DNA of 64,000 bases, from NCBI RefSeq assembly GCF_918698085.1, contig NZ_CAKKLP010000001.1, positions 620,001 to 684,000 on the forward strand, read 5' to 3'. Numbering within the stretch: position 1 is the first letter of the stretch; every line of letters begins with the position of its first letter. The position numbers were made by a program, and so were the translations under genes. This DNA comes from Chryseobacterium sp. Bi04. Lineage in GTDB: Bacteria; Bacteroidota; Bacteroidia; Flavobacteriales; Weeksellaceae. This document shows, piece by piece, positions 35,031-44,685 of this stretch. Below the pieces are notes generated by a model. That model was not told the DNA's origin. It saw only the letters and a program-made list of their open reading frames with translations, and did no database searches.

Positions 35031-35040
35031 GTGGTGAAAT

Positions 35041-35646
35041 TTATGATGGAAGAATAGTTAATTCATGATCAATCATGTGGGTAATTTTATCCAGGGCATC
35101 ATTCAGAAAACTTTGGGTATCCATGGTTTTTGAAAGCAGAATTCCACCTTCAATAAGCATAATAAATAGAGAGGCATATTTCTCAGCATCTACCTTCTCA
35201 TTAATTTCTCCGTTTTTTTGGCCTTGTATAATGACTGTTGATATTTTTGCCATCCATAGTTCAAAAGAACTTCTGACATGGGGCTTAAGAGCCGGAAAAG
35301 AGTCATCTGCTTCTGTGGCAGCATTCATCAGGGGACAGCCTCCATTGGAAAAGACAACAGGCCAGTTTTTTCTGTAAAAAGCGACAAAAGCATGAAGCTT
35401 TTCAGCTGATGTAGGATATTCATCCCCAAAAGAATGCTGGATTGTTCTACTTAATAGTCCAGCATTGTATTTGTAAACTTCAATAGCCACTTCATCTTTA
35501 TTTTCAAAATTTCCATAAATACTACCTTTGGTAAGACCGGTGACTTCTGTAATATCCGATAGGGATGTAGAAATATAGCCCTTTGTGTTAAATAAAGTTG
35601 CTGTTTTTTCGATGATATGCTGTTTCGTTTTTTCTGCCTTCGACAT
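35041..35646 (-). CDS. TetR/AcrR family transcriptional regulator
   Basis: A 201-aa repressor. The N-terminal helix-turn-helix is clear (TSLSDITEVTGLTKGSIYGNFENKDEVA), preceded by AEKTKQHIIEKTATLFNTKGY. The C-terminal ~140 residues form the ligand-binding part and resemble TetR_C regulators of acyl-CoA or stress responses. ATG 35646 is chosen, as a frame from 35670 would overlap the -7 box. It is the first gene of an operon with the thiolase, and a perfect operator lies just upstream (35678-35701). Confidence 0.92.
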   Translation of the reverse strand: MSKAEKTKQHIIEKTATLFNTKGYISTSLSDITEVTGLTKGSIYGNFENKDEVAIEVYKYNAGLLSRTIQHSFGDEYPTSAEKLHAFVAFYRKNWPVVFSNGGCPLMNAATEADDSFPALKPHVRSSFELWMAKISTVIIQGQKNGEINEKVDAEKYASLFIMLIEGGILLSKTMDTQSFLNDALDKITHMIDHELTILPS

Positions 35647-35667
35647 ATTGGGGTATAATTCTGAATA

Positions 35668-35701
35668 CAAATATACAAAAATATACCACTCGGTATATTT
35701 T
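35668..35701 (-). promoter_or_regulatory. TetR operator and promoter
   Basis: AAAATATACC-actc-GGTATATTTT is a perfect 10-bp inverted repeat with a 4-bp spacer (35678-35701), next to -7 box TATATTTG (35668-35675). A TetR dimer bound here would block the promoter; autoregulation is inferred. Confidence 0.8.
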
Positions 35702-35761
35702 GTTTGAAAATTAAATCTGAGAACTTATAAGACTCAGATTTAATATATCATAAATTTGAAT

Positions 35762-36181
35762 TTACTGTTCTAAAGTAGCATTCAAAGTAATCTCAAAATT
35801 GAAAGCGGCACTTACAGGACATCCTTCTTCAGCAATTTTAGCATATTTCTGGAATTCTTCTTCAGAAATTCCTGGAACTTTAGCTGTTAAAGTCAATTCA
35901 GATTTTGTAATTTTCCCAATGTTTGGATCAAGAGTGATTACAGAAGTTGTTTTAAGCTCTTCAGGATTGTAGCCGGCTTGTGAAAGTTCTGCGTCTAGCT
36001 TCATCGTAAAGCATCCTGCGTGAGCTGCGGCCAATAATTCTTCAGGATTTGTCCCCACGCCATCAGCAAAACGGCTGTTGAAAGAATATTGAGTCTGGTT
36101 TAAAGTAGTGCTTTGTGTTGTTAAATGTCCTTTACCTTCTTTGATGGTGCCGTTCCAAACGGCTGTTGCGTTACGTCTCAT
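35762..36181 (-). CDS. OsmC/Ohr family protein
   Basis: A 139-aa cytosolic peroxidase-like protein of the OsmC family. It starts with RRNATAVWNGTIKEGKG, as OsmC does, and has GTNPEELLAAAHAGCFTM (redox Cys) and EEGCPVSAAF (second Cys). It detoxifies organic hydroperoxides. Good -33/-7 boxes are at 36224-36254, with a TGGTATACCA palindrome between them. The half-site GGTATA is shared with the TetR operator 550 bp away, so common control is possible but unproven. Confidence 0.92.
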   Translation of the reverse strand: MRRNATAVWNGTIKEGKGHLTTQSTTLNQTQYSFNSRFADGVGTNPEELLAAAHAGCFTMKLDAELSQAGYNPEELKTTSVITLDPNIGKITKSELTLTAKVPGISEEEFQKYAKIAEEGCPVSAAFNFEITLNATLEQ

Positions 36182-36223
36182 AATGTTTGTTTTTTATTTT
36201 AATATGAATTGTTTTTGATGTTA

Positions 36224-36254
36224 CAAAGATATGCTGGTGGTATACCATTTTCAA
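36224..36254 (-). promoter_or_regulatory. Promoter of the OsmC-family gene with internal palindrome
   Basis: TTG (36252-36254), 20 nt, TATCTTTG (36224-36231). The 10-bp palindrome TGGTATACCA (36238-36247) sits between the boxes, where a repressor would act. Confidence 0.7.
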
Positions 36255-36267
36255 TAGATAAAAAGAC

Positions 36268-37134
36268 TTAAATATTGTACTTTTTTCCCGAACTGTAATT
36301 TTTCTTGAAATTGGAGGGAGTGCTTCCCGTTTTATTGGTAAAAAGCCTGTTGAAATAGGCAGGATCTTCATATCCCAGGTTATAGGCGATTTCTTTAACG
36401 GGTTTATCAGTATAAAAAAGGAGCCTTTTGGCTTCCAATAAAATCCTGTTGATAATAAACTGGTTGGGAGAATCCAACTGTAAATTTTTAAACTTATGGG
36501 TTAACGTTTTTGGAGCAATGTGCAGCAGCTCTGCATAATCTGCTACAGTATGTTTTTCTCTGAAATGAATTTCCAGATGTCTGCTGAAGTCTCTGAAAAT
36601 ATCAAGCTCACTGCCCGGAATTTTTATAATATCATTATTTAAATTTTGCTTTTTCCATTGTCTGGTAGCCCGGATAATAATCTGTTTTACATAGGTTCTG
36701 ATCATTTCTTCAGCCGAAGAGTCTTTCCACTCGAGTTCGCTTTGGATGTTTTGAAACAGGTTTTTAATGATCCCGGTTTCTTCACGGTCAAGTTCTACAA
36801 AAGGTATTTCAAAGACATTATGAAAAAGAAGACCGTCACAGGCTACTTCTTTATCATGAATCTGGATACAGTAAAAATCGCGGTTATAGTACAATAATAC
36901 AGATTCTTCTTTTCCTTTTTCTATAACCAGGTGCTGATTGGTAAGAAAGAACAGGGAAGACTTTTGTGTGCTGTAATGATTGAAATCTACCGTAAGCTCA
37001 TATCCTGCAGGAATAAAAAAGACTTTAATATCTGAACTGAACTGATTCCCGTTTACGTCTTTCAGATTCTTTTCTGAGAATATTTCCAGTCCAAGTCTTT
37101 TATAGTGATCTTCAAAAATAAGCTGTTGTGGCAT
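36268..37134 (-). CDS. AraC family transcriptional regulator
   Basis: A 288-aa regulator. The last ~100 residues hold two helix-turn-helix units (VADYAELLHIAPKTLTHKFK and KEIAYNLGYEDPAYFNRLF), followed by KTGSTPSNFKK. The N-terminal ~180 residues are a cupin-like sensor domain. It is divergent from the AraC gene at 37333 across a 198-bp gap and has TATCTTTA at 37151-37158 as a possible -7 box. The target is unknown; the neighbouring OsmC gene is downstream on the same strand. Confidence 0.9.
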   Translation of the reverse strand: MPQQLIFEDHYKRLGLEIFSEKNLKDVNGNQFSSDIKVFFIPAGYELTVDFNHYSTQKSSLFFLTNQHLVIEKGKEESVLLYYNRDFYCIQIHDKEVACDGLLFHNVFEIPFVELDREETGIIKNLFQNIQSELEWKDSSAEEMIRTYVKQIIIRATRQWKKQNLNNDIIKIPGSELDIFRDFSRHLEIHFREKHTVADYAELLHIAPKTLTHKFKNLQLDSPNQFIINRILLEAKRLLFYTDKPVKEIAYNLGYEDPAYFNRLFTNKTGSTPSNFKKNYSSGKKYNI

Positions 37135-37332
37135 ATTATAACTTTAATTTTAAAGATACAAAAAAGCACGATTTCAAAAGGATTAATTATTTGAACAGTG
37201 CTGTATTGTGATATCGGAACCATTTTGCGAATAAAAAAAATTAAAAATATATTTTTACATTGATATTATTTTATCACTTTTACAAAGATTTGTACTACGC
37301 CTTTATTATTTAATTATTTTCAAAACTGCTGC

Positions 37333-38211
37333 ATGAGTGAATTAGAAAATATTTTGAGAGAAATAACTCCACTCTCTCCGGAAGACAGTTTTCTTGTATT
37401 CGACAGGATCAAGGCTTCCTTTGATTTTCCCTATCACTATCATCCCGAAATTGAAATCAATTTTATCTATAAAGGAAAAGGATATCGAAGGATGGTAGGA
37501 GACCATACCGGGGAAATAGGTAATATCGAATTGGTACTTATAGGTCCCAATTTGCCGCATTGTTGGGCAAATCATAATTGTAAGAACAGGAAAACGCACG
37601 AGATCACCATACAGTTTAATCAGGATTTCTTTAGCCAGTCTTTAATGCAAAAAAATATCCTGAAACCCATCAGTAACCTGGTAAAGGATTCCATCAGAGG
37701 AATTCTGTTTTCTACTGAGACGGCTGAAAAACTAAAGGACTCGTTTCTTAACCTGTCAAAAATGAACAGCTTTGAATCTTTTATAGAAATGATGAAGATC
37801 CTTAATGAACTGGCAATTGCGGAAGATAAAACGTTTTTATCCTCTTACAGCATAGAGCTTGAAAGTTTTGCGGATAATGATAAAATGAAGATTGTTCATG
37901 ATTTTGTTCACAAAAATTTTGAAAATAAAATAACTCTGGATGATGTCGCTTCCCTTATCAATATGAGTAATGTTACTTTTAACAGGTTTATTAAAAAGAG
38001 GACAGGGAAAACTTTTGTTAATTACCTTAATGAAATAAGAATCAGCTATGCTGCCCGCTGGCTGATGGAAAAAAATCTTACCGTTTTTGAAATCGCTTTT
38101 GAGGCAGGGTTTAATAATATTGCCAATTTTAATAAAGTCTTTAAATCTATTAAGAAAACAACTCCTACAGAGTTTAAAGAGCAGTTTAAGGGAGTTAAAA
38201 AAATTGAATAG
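37333..38211 (+). CDS. AraC family regulator, probable activator of the N-glycan utilisation locus
   Basis: A 292-aa regulator with an N-terminal cupin sensor (FDFPYHYHPEIEINFIYKG, LIGPNLPHCW). Its C-terminal pair of helix-turn-helix motifs is LDDVASLINMSNVTFNRFI and VFEIAFEAGFNNIANFNKVF. The layout is that of sugar-responsive AraC regulators. It lies directly before the SusC gene, in the same direction with a terminator between, so it probably senses a mannose- or GlcNAc-containing product and turns the locus on. This link is inferred from position. Confidence 0.9.
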   Translation: MSELENILREITPLSPEDSFLVFDRIKASFDFPYHYHPEIEINFIYKGKGYRRMVGDHTGEIGNIELVLIGPNLPHCWANHNCKNRKTHEITIQFNQDFFSQSLMQKNILKPISNLVKDSIRGILFSTETAEKLKDSFLNLSKMNSFESFIEMMKILNELAIAEDKTFLSSYSIELESFADNDKMKIVHDFVHKNFENKITLDDVASLINMSNVTFNRFIKKRTGKTFVNYLNEIRISYAARWLMEKNLTVFEIAFEAGFNNIANFNKVFKSIKKTTPTEFKEQFKGVKKIE

Positions 38212-38241
38212 TCTATTAAACTTAATAAAATACTTTATCAG

Positions 38242-38274
38242 AGATCCGGATTTGATTATCGGATCTTTTTTTTA
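38242..38274 (+). terminator. Terminator after the AraC gene
   Basis: AGATCCG/CGGATCT stem followed by TTTTTTTT, 31 bp after the stop. Confidence 0.88.
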
Positions 38275-38427
38275 AATAAAAAGTGAAATAAAATCTCTTT
38301 AATTACATGCTTTCAGAGTATTGTATATTGTTGTAAATCACTTATTTGTGATAGGAATTTAAAATTGTATGAAAGAATAATATCGTTTTATGACAAAATA
38401 GTATTATATCGGACTGCCAACAAAATT

Positions 38428-38435
38428 TAGATTTG
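38428..38435 (+). promoter_or_regulatory. Candidate -7 box of the susC-led operon
   Basis: TAGATTTG fits TAnnTTTG, about 155 nt before the SusC ATG, without a good -33 box, as expected for an activator-dependent promoter. The remaining AT-rich 38280-38589 gap shows no gene. Confidence 0.45.
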
Positions 38436-38589
38436 CTAATATGAATTAAATCTTAACAAAACTTTAAATTATTTAATACATAAAGAGCATTTTATTGCTT
38501 AAAAAATAAAAGAATTTTGTATTAAACACTAAGGAACTATTTAAAGGGATGTGATTGATTTTCAAATAAATCTAACTAATCTAAACCTT

Positions 38590-41547
38590 ATGAGAAAAGC
38601 AGTTATACCGGTTCTATTAGTTTTTTCCTTTTTTGCAAGCGCACAGGAGAAAAAAGCAGCCGACACCACGAAGGCAACCGATATTCAGGAGGTCGTTGTC
38701 ACTTCTTTGGGGATAAAAAGACAGGCTCGGTCTCTTACTTACTCCAGCCAGCAGATTGGTGGAGATGAGCTTACAGAAGTGAAAACTCCCAATCTTTTAA
38801 ATTCTATCAATGGGAAAGTTTCTAATGTGCAGATCAATAGAACAAACGGAGTAGGAAGTTCTGTAAGGGTGATTATGAGGGGGAATAAGTCCGTTTCTAA
38901 CAGCCAGCCATTGTATGTAATCGATGGGATTCCTATTATTAACGGATCAGGGAAATCTGCGGATATAAGCCAGTATTCCAATATGCCGGATCCCGGAGAT
39001 GTATTGAGCTCGATCAATCCGGACGATATTGAAAGTATCAATTTCTTAAAAGGGGCTTCTGCGTCAGCATTGTATGGTTCTGCAGGAGGGAATGGAGCCA
39101 TATTGATTACCACAAGAAAAGGAAAAATAGGAAGGAGTTCTATCTCTTATAGCACCAGCTTAACTGTAGAACGTGCATACAGTCTTCCAAAACTGCAGCA
39201 CAGCTATTTATCTTATGATCCATCTGTATCTGGCCAGGTTCCGGGGGATAATATTGAGAGTTGGGGTGCAAAAGGAGGTTCCAAGGATTACCTTAAAGAT
39301 TTCTTACAAACAGGAACGACATGGGTTAACAGCCTTTCTTTTCAGTCAGGAAATGAAAAATCAACCAACTACTTTTCTATTGGAAATACAACCAATAAAG
39401 GAGTTATTCCAATGTCATATTTTGATCAGTATAACATCTCTTTCAGAAACTCAAGCAAGTTCTTGGATGATAAATTAACATTGGATGCTAACTTCATAGG
39501 CTCTTTACAGGATTCTAAAAACAGACAAACTCCTGGGGCTTCTTTTTCACCGTTGGTAAGTTTATATTGGTTGCCGAGAGGAGTGGATTTTGATCAGTAT
39601 GGCCCAGATAATTATTCCTATTTAAATAAAAGCAGGCTATTACCTGCACAAAACTGGTGGGAGGTAAAACCTGACGGGGCCTTTAAAGGGAATCCGGAAA
39701 CACAGAATCCCTATTGGATTTTAAACAGAAATCAGGTAGCAGTTAAAAATAAAAATGCATACAGTGCAGTTACGTTATCTTATGAAATCAATCCATGGTT
39801 GACGGCAAGGGTAAGAGGAAACTATAGCTGGAATAGTTCGGATAGCCAGCGTGATATTTCTGCATTTTCAGCACCAAGTTTGTTGGCTGGAGGTGAAAAT
39901 GGAAGAATTCTTAAGAATGTATATGAAAATTCTTCTACCTACGGCGATGTTTTGCTTATCGGTAGCCCGAAGTTAAGTGAATCTATTTCTTTGGACTTTA
40001 CGATAGGAGGAAGTGTAAATTCTACCAGTAATAAAGTAACACAGGTTGATAATGCTTACTTGGCAAATCCAAATTTGTTTGCATTAAACAACCTGCAATG
40101 GAACGTAGACAGAAGTCCAGGGGATGGATACCACAATATTTATTGGAACCTAAAGAAACAGGTTCGATCAGTTTTTGCAAGTGCTTCTGTAGGATATAAA
40201 AATATGTTCTATATTGATATGACCTTTAGAAACGATTGGGATTCTACTTTGGCATTAACCGGAAGAAGTGGGTTTGACTACGAATCTATAGGTGCTAATG
40301 CTATATTATCTTCAGTTTTTAAGCTTCCGGAAATATTTAATTTCTGGAAAGTAAGGGCTTCTTATGCCAGTGTGGGGTTGGGGTTACCAGCGAATATATC
40401 TAATGCAATGGTTGCTTATTATAATGCCTATTCTTATGGAGTAGATGCAGGAACTATTGTATATCCAAAAAGTTCGTTTGTTACCGACAGAGCAGAACTG
40501 ATACCAAAACCGGAACTTAATAAAACATTTGAGGCAGGAACGGAACTAAGAATGCTTAATAACAGGTTAAATTTTGATATTACCTATTATAATTCCAATG
40601 CTACCAATCAATTGTTAGAGACCACGATAGGTTCTAACTTTGGAGGAATTCCATCAGGTTCGTATTACATTAATGCCGGAAAGATACGCAATACAGGTTT
40701 TGAATCATCCGTATCATACAAAGTGTTTAATACAGAAAAATTTGGTTGGACAACTACATTAAATGCTTCAGCAAACAAAAATGAAATTGTTGAATTATTT
40801 CCATCAAGTTTACCTATTTCAGAAAAACAGCTTTTCTCACTAACAGGAGGAGGAGATTTTACAAAGCTTAGGCTGGGAGGGTCTTTTGGAGATCTTTATG
40901 GAGTTAAATTCCAAAGAGATGATCAAGGCCGTGTTTTAGTAGATGCCAATGGAGTTCCATTAGGCACTACAGGAGATCCGCAATATTTAGGTAATCCAAA
41001 TCCCAAATTTATTCTAGGGTTTAATAACTCTTTTAATATTGGTAAACTGGGAATATCTTTCCTTATTGATGGTAAATTTGGAGGTAAAGTATTATCTCTT
41101 ACGGAGAAAGCAAATGATTTGTATGGTGTAAGCCAGACTACTGCTGATGCAAGAGATGCCGGAGGAGTGTCTATCCCGAATGCTGTTTATGCTCCGGGAA
41201 CACCTTTGGCAGGACAAGCCTATACTGGAATAACCGATCCAAAAGCTTACTATAAAAGAACCGGAGGTGCCGGAGGTATGGGCACCGGAATTGATGAAGC
41301 CTATATGTACAATGCTACAACAGTTCGTCTGCGTCAGGCATCTATTTCATATACTTTTGATATTAATACAAAATATATGAGAAATGCTACCGTAAGTTTG
41401 GTGGGAACTAATCTGTTCTTCTTCTATAAAAAAGCACCATTTGATCCTGAACAGGTATCCGGAAATACACCGGGGGGAGTGGGAGTTGATTCATTCGGAC
41501 TTCCTATTACACGATCTATCGGACTATCATTAAAGGCTAACTTCTAA
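38590..41547 (+). CDS. SusC/RagA family TonB-linked outer-membrane protein
   Basis: A 985-aa outer-membrane importer for oligosaccharides, working with SusD and TonB. Signal peptide MRKAVIPVLLVFSFFASAQ, TonB-box-like DIQEVVVTSLG, plug domain with VIMRGNKSVSNSQPLYVIDG and LKGASASALYGS, then a beta barrel ending SIGLSLKANF. The usual N-terminal carboxypeptidase-regulatory-like domain is absent. ATG 38590 was chosen because the signal peptide starts there. It precedes the SusD gene by 10 bp. Likely substrate: released high-mannose-type N-glycans. Confidence 0.95.
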   Translation: MRKAVIPVLLVFSFFASAQEKKAADTTKATDIQEVVVTSLGIKRQARSLTYSSQQIGGDELTEVKTPNLLNSINGKVSNVQINRTNGVGSSVRVIMRGNKSVSNSQPLYVIDGIPIINGSGKSADISQYSNMPDPGDVLSSINPDDIESINFLKGASASALYGSAGGNGAILITTRKGKIGRSSISYSTSLTVERAYSLPKLQHSYLSYDPSVSGQVPGDNIESWGAKGGSKDYLKDFLQTGTTWVNSLSFQSGNEKSTNYFSIGNTTNKGVIPMSYFDQYNISFRNSSKFLDDKLTLDANFIGSLQDSKNRQTPGASFSPLVSLYWLPRGVDFDQYGPDNYSYLNKSRLLPAQNWWEVKPDGAFKGNPETQNPYWILNRNQVAVKNKNAYSAVTLSYEINPWLTARVRGNYSWNSSDSQRDISAFSAPSLLAGGENGRILKNVYENSSTYGDVLLIGSPKLSESISLDFTIGGSVNSTSNKVTQVDNAYLANPNLFALNNLQWNVDRSPGDGYHNIYWNLKKQVRSVFASASVGYKNMFYIDMTFRNDWDSTLALTGRSGFDYESIGANAILSSVFKLPEIFNFWKVRASYASVGLGLPANISNAMVAYYNAYSYGVDAGTIVYPKSSFVTDRAELIPKPELNKTFEAGTELRMLNNRLNFDITYYNSNATNQLLETTIGSNFGGIPSGSYYINAGKIRNTGFESSVSYKVFNTEKFGWTTTLNASANKNEIVELFPSSLPISEKQLFSLTGGGDFTKLRLGGSFGDLYGVKFQRDDQGRVLVDANGVPLGTTGDPQYLGNPNPKFILGFNNSFNIGKLGISFLIDGKFGGKVLSLTEKANDLYGVSQTTADARDAGGVSIPNAVYAPGTPLAGQAYTGITDPKAYYKRTGGAGGMGTGIDEAYMYNATTVRLRQASISYTFDINTKYMRNATVSLVGTNLFFFYKKAPFDPEQVSGNTPGGVGVDSFGLPITRSIGLSLKANF

Positions 41548-41557
41548 TTTAACGAAA

Positions 41558-43183
41558 ATGAAATTCAATAATATTAAAACATTGGCATTCGGAGCAATAG
41601 TATTGTTTTCCGTTTCAGGATGTGGTGATCTAGACCAATATAACCAGGAAAAACTGGGAGATCCTGAAAACTTTTATGCAGATTATAATGCGGTTGTAAA
41701 TCCTCTGAAATCCATTCAAAGAGGTCTGCAATCAGATTATCAGCTGTATCCCAATCTGAGTGCAGATATGTTCAGTGGCATGTTCAGTACGGCAACTCAG
41801 TTTAATGGGGGAAAAAATAATATGTCCTACTTTATGATGGATGGGTGGAATAATAGGATTATTGCAAGACAACAGGATATTTTTAATTATTCTATCATCA
41901 TTGACAATGCTGCTAAAAATTTCTACCCGGATGTAGACTTTACCGCTACATTTGCGGTTAAAAAAATATTAAAAGTATTCACTGCTGCAAGAGTATCAGA
42001 TAACCATGGCCCGGTAGTATACAGTAAATATGAAACACCGAATGCTAACGGAGTAACCGATTTTGACTCCCAGCAGGATGCATACCAATATTTTATCAAT
42101 GACCTTAGTGCGGCTATTATTAATTTGCAGAAAGTACAGAATATGCCTGCTGGAGAAAATGAAGGAGATAAATCTGCACTGAAAAGAGCAGACTTGGTGT
42201 TTAATGGAAATATTGGCCAATGGGCAAAATTTGCAAACTCTCTTAAGTTGAGATTAGCTATGAGAATGAGCTATGCCGATCCTGCAAAGTCAAAGCAATA
42301 TGCTGAAGAAGCGCTTGCATCATCTGCAGGATTGATTACTGATAATGCTGATAATGCCTTGATCAGTGTAGGACAATCTGAATTGAGTTTTATCATCTAC
42401 TCTTGGGGAGATTGTTTGATAGGAGCTCCTTTAATGGCCTATATGAACGGGTATAATGACCCAAGGCTGCCTGCATATGCAATTCCTGCAACAGACAGCC
42501 AGGTTCAGGGAAAATATATCGGAATTCGTCAGGGAATAGATTTGTTAAATGGAAAAACTACTTACGGAGGCTTTTCTCAGCCACAGGCAAAATCAGCTAA
42601 TGGAGATTATTTCTCCGGAACAAATGGAAAACTTAAATTATTTACTGCTGCGGAAGGTTGGTTCCTGAAGGCTGAAGCTGCTTTGAGAGGTTATGCAGGC
42701 GCTGGAGATGCCCAAACCAATTATGAAAGCGGTGTAAAACAATCTTTTGGAGAATGGGGTAAAAGTGCAGATGTAGCAGCTTATCTTACCAACACGACGG
42801 CTACCGAAGCGCCTTATATTGACCCTAAGAATGCTGCCAACAACATCAATATCGGAGATACTCAGCTGAGCACCATTACCATTGCCTGGAACAATGCTGA
42901 TTCTCCTGAAAGAAAATTAGAAAGAATTATTACCCAAAAATGGTTATCCCTTTATCCCAACGGACCTGAAGCATGGGCTGAACAAAGAAGAACGGGTTAC
43001 CCTATTTTGTTCAAAATCAGACAAAATGATAGTGGCGGACTGATCAGTACAGAGGCAATGATTCGAAGAATTCCTTTCACTACAGATACAAAAACGTCTC
43101 TTTATAATTATCAACAGGCTTCACAAATGCTTAATGGACCAGATAATGGAGGAACAAAATTATGGTGGGATAAGAAATTATAA
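41558..43183 (+). CDS. SusD/RagB family glycan-binding lipoprotein
   Basis: A 541-aa surface lipoprotein: signal MKFNNIKTLAFGAIVLFSVSGC, lipid Cys22 and GDLDQYN after it. It is helical with TPR-like repeats, with the NLKLRLAMRMSY-like segment (SLKLRLAMRMSYADP) and the C-terminal NGPEAWAEQRRTGYP that mark the SusD-like group. It forms the lid over SusC and captures the glycan. Paired with SusC by a 10-bp gap. A repeat element and a 166-bp gap separate it from the transporter gene. Confidence 0.93.
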   Translation: MKFNNIKTLAFGAIVLFSVSGCGDLDQYNQEKLGDPENFYADYNAVVNPLKSIQRGLQSDYQLYPNLSADMFSGMFSTATQFNGGKNNMSYFMMDGWNNRIIARQQDIFNYSIIIDNAAKNFYPDVDFTATFAVKKILKVFTAARVSDNHGPVVYSKYETPNANGVTDFDSQQDAYQYFINDLSAAIINLQKVQNMPAGENEGDKSALKRADLVFNGNIGQWAKFANSLKLRLAMRMSYADPAKSKQYAEEALASSAGLITDNADNALISVGQSELSFIIYSWGDCLIGAPLMAYMNGYNDPRLPAYAIPATDSQVQGKYIGIRQGIDLLNGKTTYGGFSQPQAKSANGDYFSGTNGKLKLFTAAEGWFLKAEAALRGYAGAGDAQTNYESGVKQSFGEWGKSADVAAYLTNTTATEAPYIDPKNAANNINIGDTQLSTITIAWNNADSPERKLERIITQKWLSLYPNGPEAWAEQRRTGYPILFKIRQNDSGGLISTEAMIRRIPFTTDTKTSLYNYQQASQMLNGPDNGGTKLWWDKKL

Positions 43184-43204
43184 TTAATCAGAATCATTTA
43201 TATA

Positions 43205-43327
43205 CAGAGGCATCTCAAAAAATCAGTTGTACCTGAGTAGTCATTTCGTAAGGAGAGGAGAATCTCCGACAATTTATTCTTCTATAGTTTCGTTTTAAGT
43301 CGGAATGAAATTTTGAGATGTCCTCTT
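43205..43327. repeat. Long-hairpin repeat element (MITE/REP-like), copy 2
   Basis: AGAGG-CATCTCAAAA at the left end and TTTTGAGATG-t-CCTCT at the right end form an inverted repeat with one bulge. Inside are GTCATTtCGTAaGGA and CGGAATGA words like those of the element at 26131-26230. It lies between SusD and the transporter and may affect the 3' end of the susCD transcript. Confidence 0.6.
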
Positions 43328-43349
43328 TTTCTTAGAATCTTATTTTAAT

Positions 43350-44642
43350 ATGGGAAAAAACAACTCTGTAACCCGTTCGATACAACCCATCCTTTGGATA
43401 TCCACATTATATTTTGCAATGGGAGTGCCCTTTGTAACCATTAATGCAGTTTCCGGGATTATGTATAAAGATATGGGAGTTTCAGATGCTCAAATTACAT
43501 TTTGGACAGCTCTTGTTATGTTCTCATGGACGTTGAAGCCTCTTTGGAGTCCTTTTCTGGAGATCTATAAAACCAAAAAGTTCTTTGTTGTGGTTACCCA
43601 GTTTGCGATAGGAATTTTATTTGCTTTGGTGGCATTAAGCCTTCCTTTGCCGGATTTTTTCAAATACAGTATTGCTCTTTTTGCGGTTATTGCCTTTTGT
43701 GGAGCTACTCATGATGTGGTAGCAGACGGAACCTATATCAGTTTCCTGACCAATAAAGAGCAGGCAAAATATATAGGCTGGCAGGGAGCTTTTTACAATC
43801 TGGCCAAAATTATCAGCAGTGGGGCATTAGTTTATTTTGCCGGAGTTTTAGAAAAAACAAAAGGGGTAACCCATGCATGGATGATCATTATGGTGATTTA
43901 TGCTTTATTGTTTTTTGTATTAGCCATATATCACTACCTGATCCTTCCAAAAGAAACCAAAGAAGTATCAGAGGAAGATAAAAAAACAGCAGGAAATGTC
44001 CGTAAAGAATTGCTGGAAGTTATTACTTCCTTTTTTACAAAGAAGAATATCCTATGGTCTGTACTGTTCATTATTTTGTACCGTTTTGCTGAAGGATTTG
44101 CTATAAAAATTGCTCCGTTATTTTTTAAAGCACCAAGATCTTCAGGAGGATTAGGATTATCAACATCAGATATTGGACTTATTTATGGAACGTATGGTTC
44201 TGCAGCATTTATTTTAGGATCTGTACTGGCAGGCTATTTTATTTCAGCCCGCGGATTGAAAAGATCATTGATATGGCTATGCTCGGCATTCAATATTCCA
44301 TTTATAGTCTATGCCTTATTAGCATACTACCAGCCTGCAGACCTCTTACCGGTAGGAATTGCGGTGGTGGTGGAGTATTTTGGATACGGCTTTGGATTTG
44401 TGGGACTTATGCTGTATATGATGCAGCAGATTGCCCCGGGGAAACATAAAACTGCCCATTATGCATTTGCAACAGGGATTATGAATCTTGGGGTGATGAT
44501 TCCGGGAATGTTCAGTGGAATGATCAGCGACTGGATAGGGTATAAAATGTTTTTTATCTGGGTACTGGTGGCCACTATTCCGGCATTTCTTGTCACATTA
44601 TGGGTGCCGTTCCCGTATTCGGAAAATCAAAAAGAACAATAA
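43350..44642 (+). CDS. Major facilitator superfamily transporter
   Basis: A 430-aa inner-membrane protein with 12 predicted helices and a charged central loop (LPKETKEVSEEDKKTAGNVRK). Membership in a family next to AmpG-like permeases is suggested by IQPILWISTLYFAMGVPFVT and by the ATHDVVADGTYISF segment. Its position in the locus implies import of a released sugar or disaccharide, for example mannose, GlcNAc or Man-GlcNAc, from the periplasm. Substrate is inferred only from context. Confidence 0.9.
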   Translation: MGKNNSVTRSIQPILWISTLYFAMGVPFVTINAVSGIMYKDMGVSDAQITFWTALVMFSWTLKPLWSPFLEIYKTKKFFVVVTQFAIGILFALVALSLPLPDFFKYSIALFAVIAFCGATHDVVADGTYISFLTNKEQAKYIGWQGAFYNLAKIISSGALVYFAGVLEKTKGVTHAWMIIMVIYALLFFVLAIYHYLILPKETKEVSEEDKKTAGNVRKELLEVITSFFTKKNILWSVLFIILYRFAEGFAIKIAPLFFKAPRSSGGLGLSTSDIGLIYGTYGSAAFILGSVLAGYFISARGLKRSLIWLCSAFNIPFIVYALLAYYQPADLLPVGIAVVVEYFGYGFGFVGLMLYMMQQIAPGKHKTAHYAFATGIMNLGVMIPGMFSGMISDWIGYKMFFIWVLVATIPAFLVTLWVPFPYSENQKEQ

Positions 44643-44685
44643 ATCAATTAGTAAACAAATTTAAATAAAAAAGTAAAAATACTTT

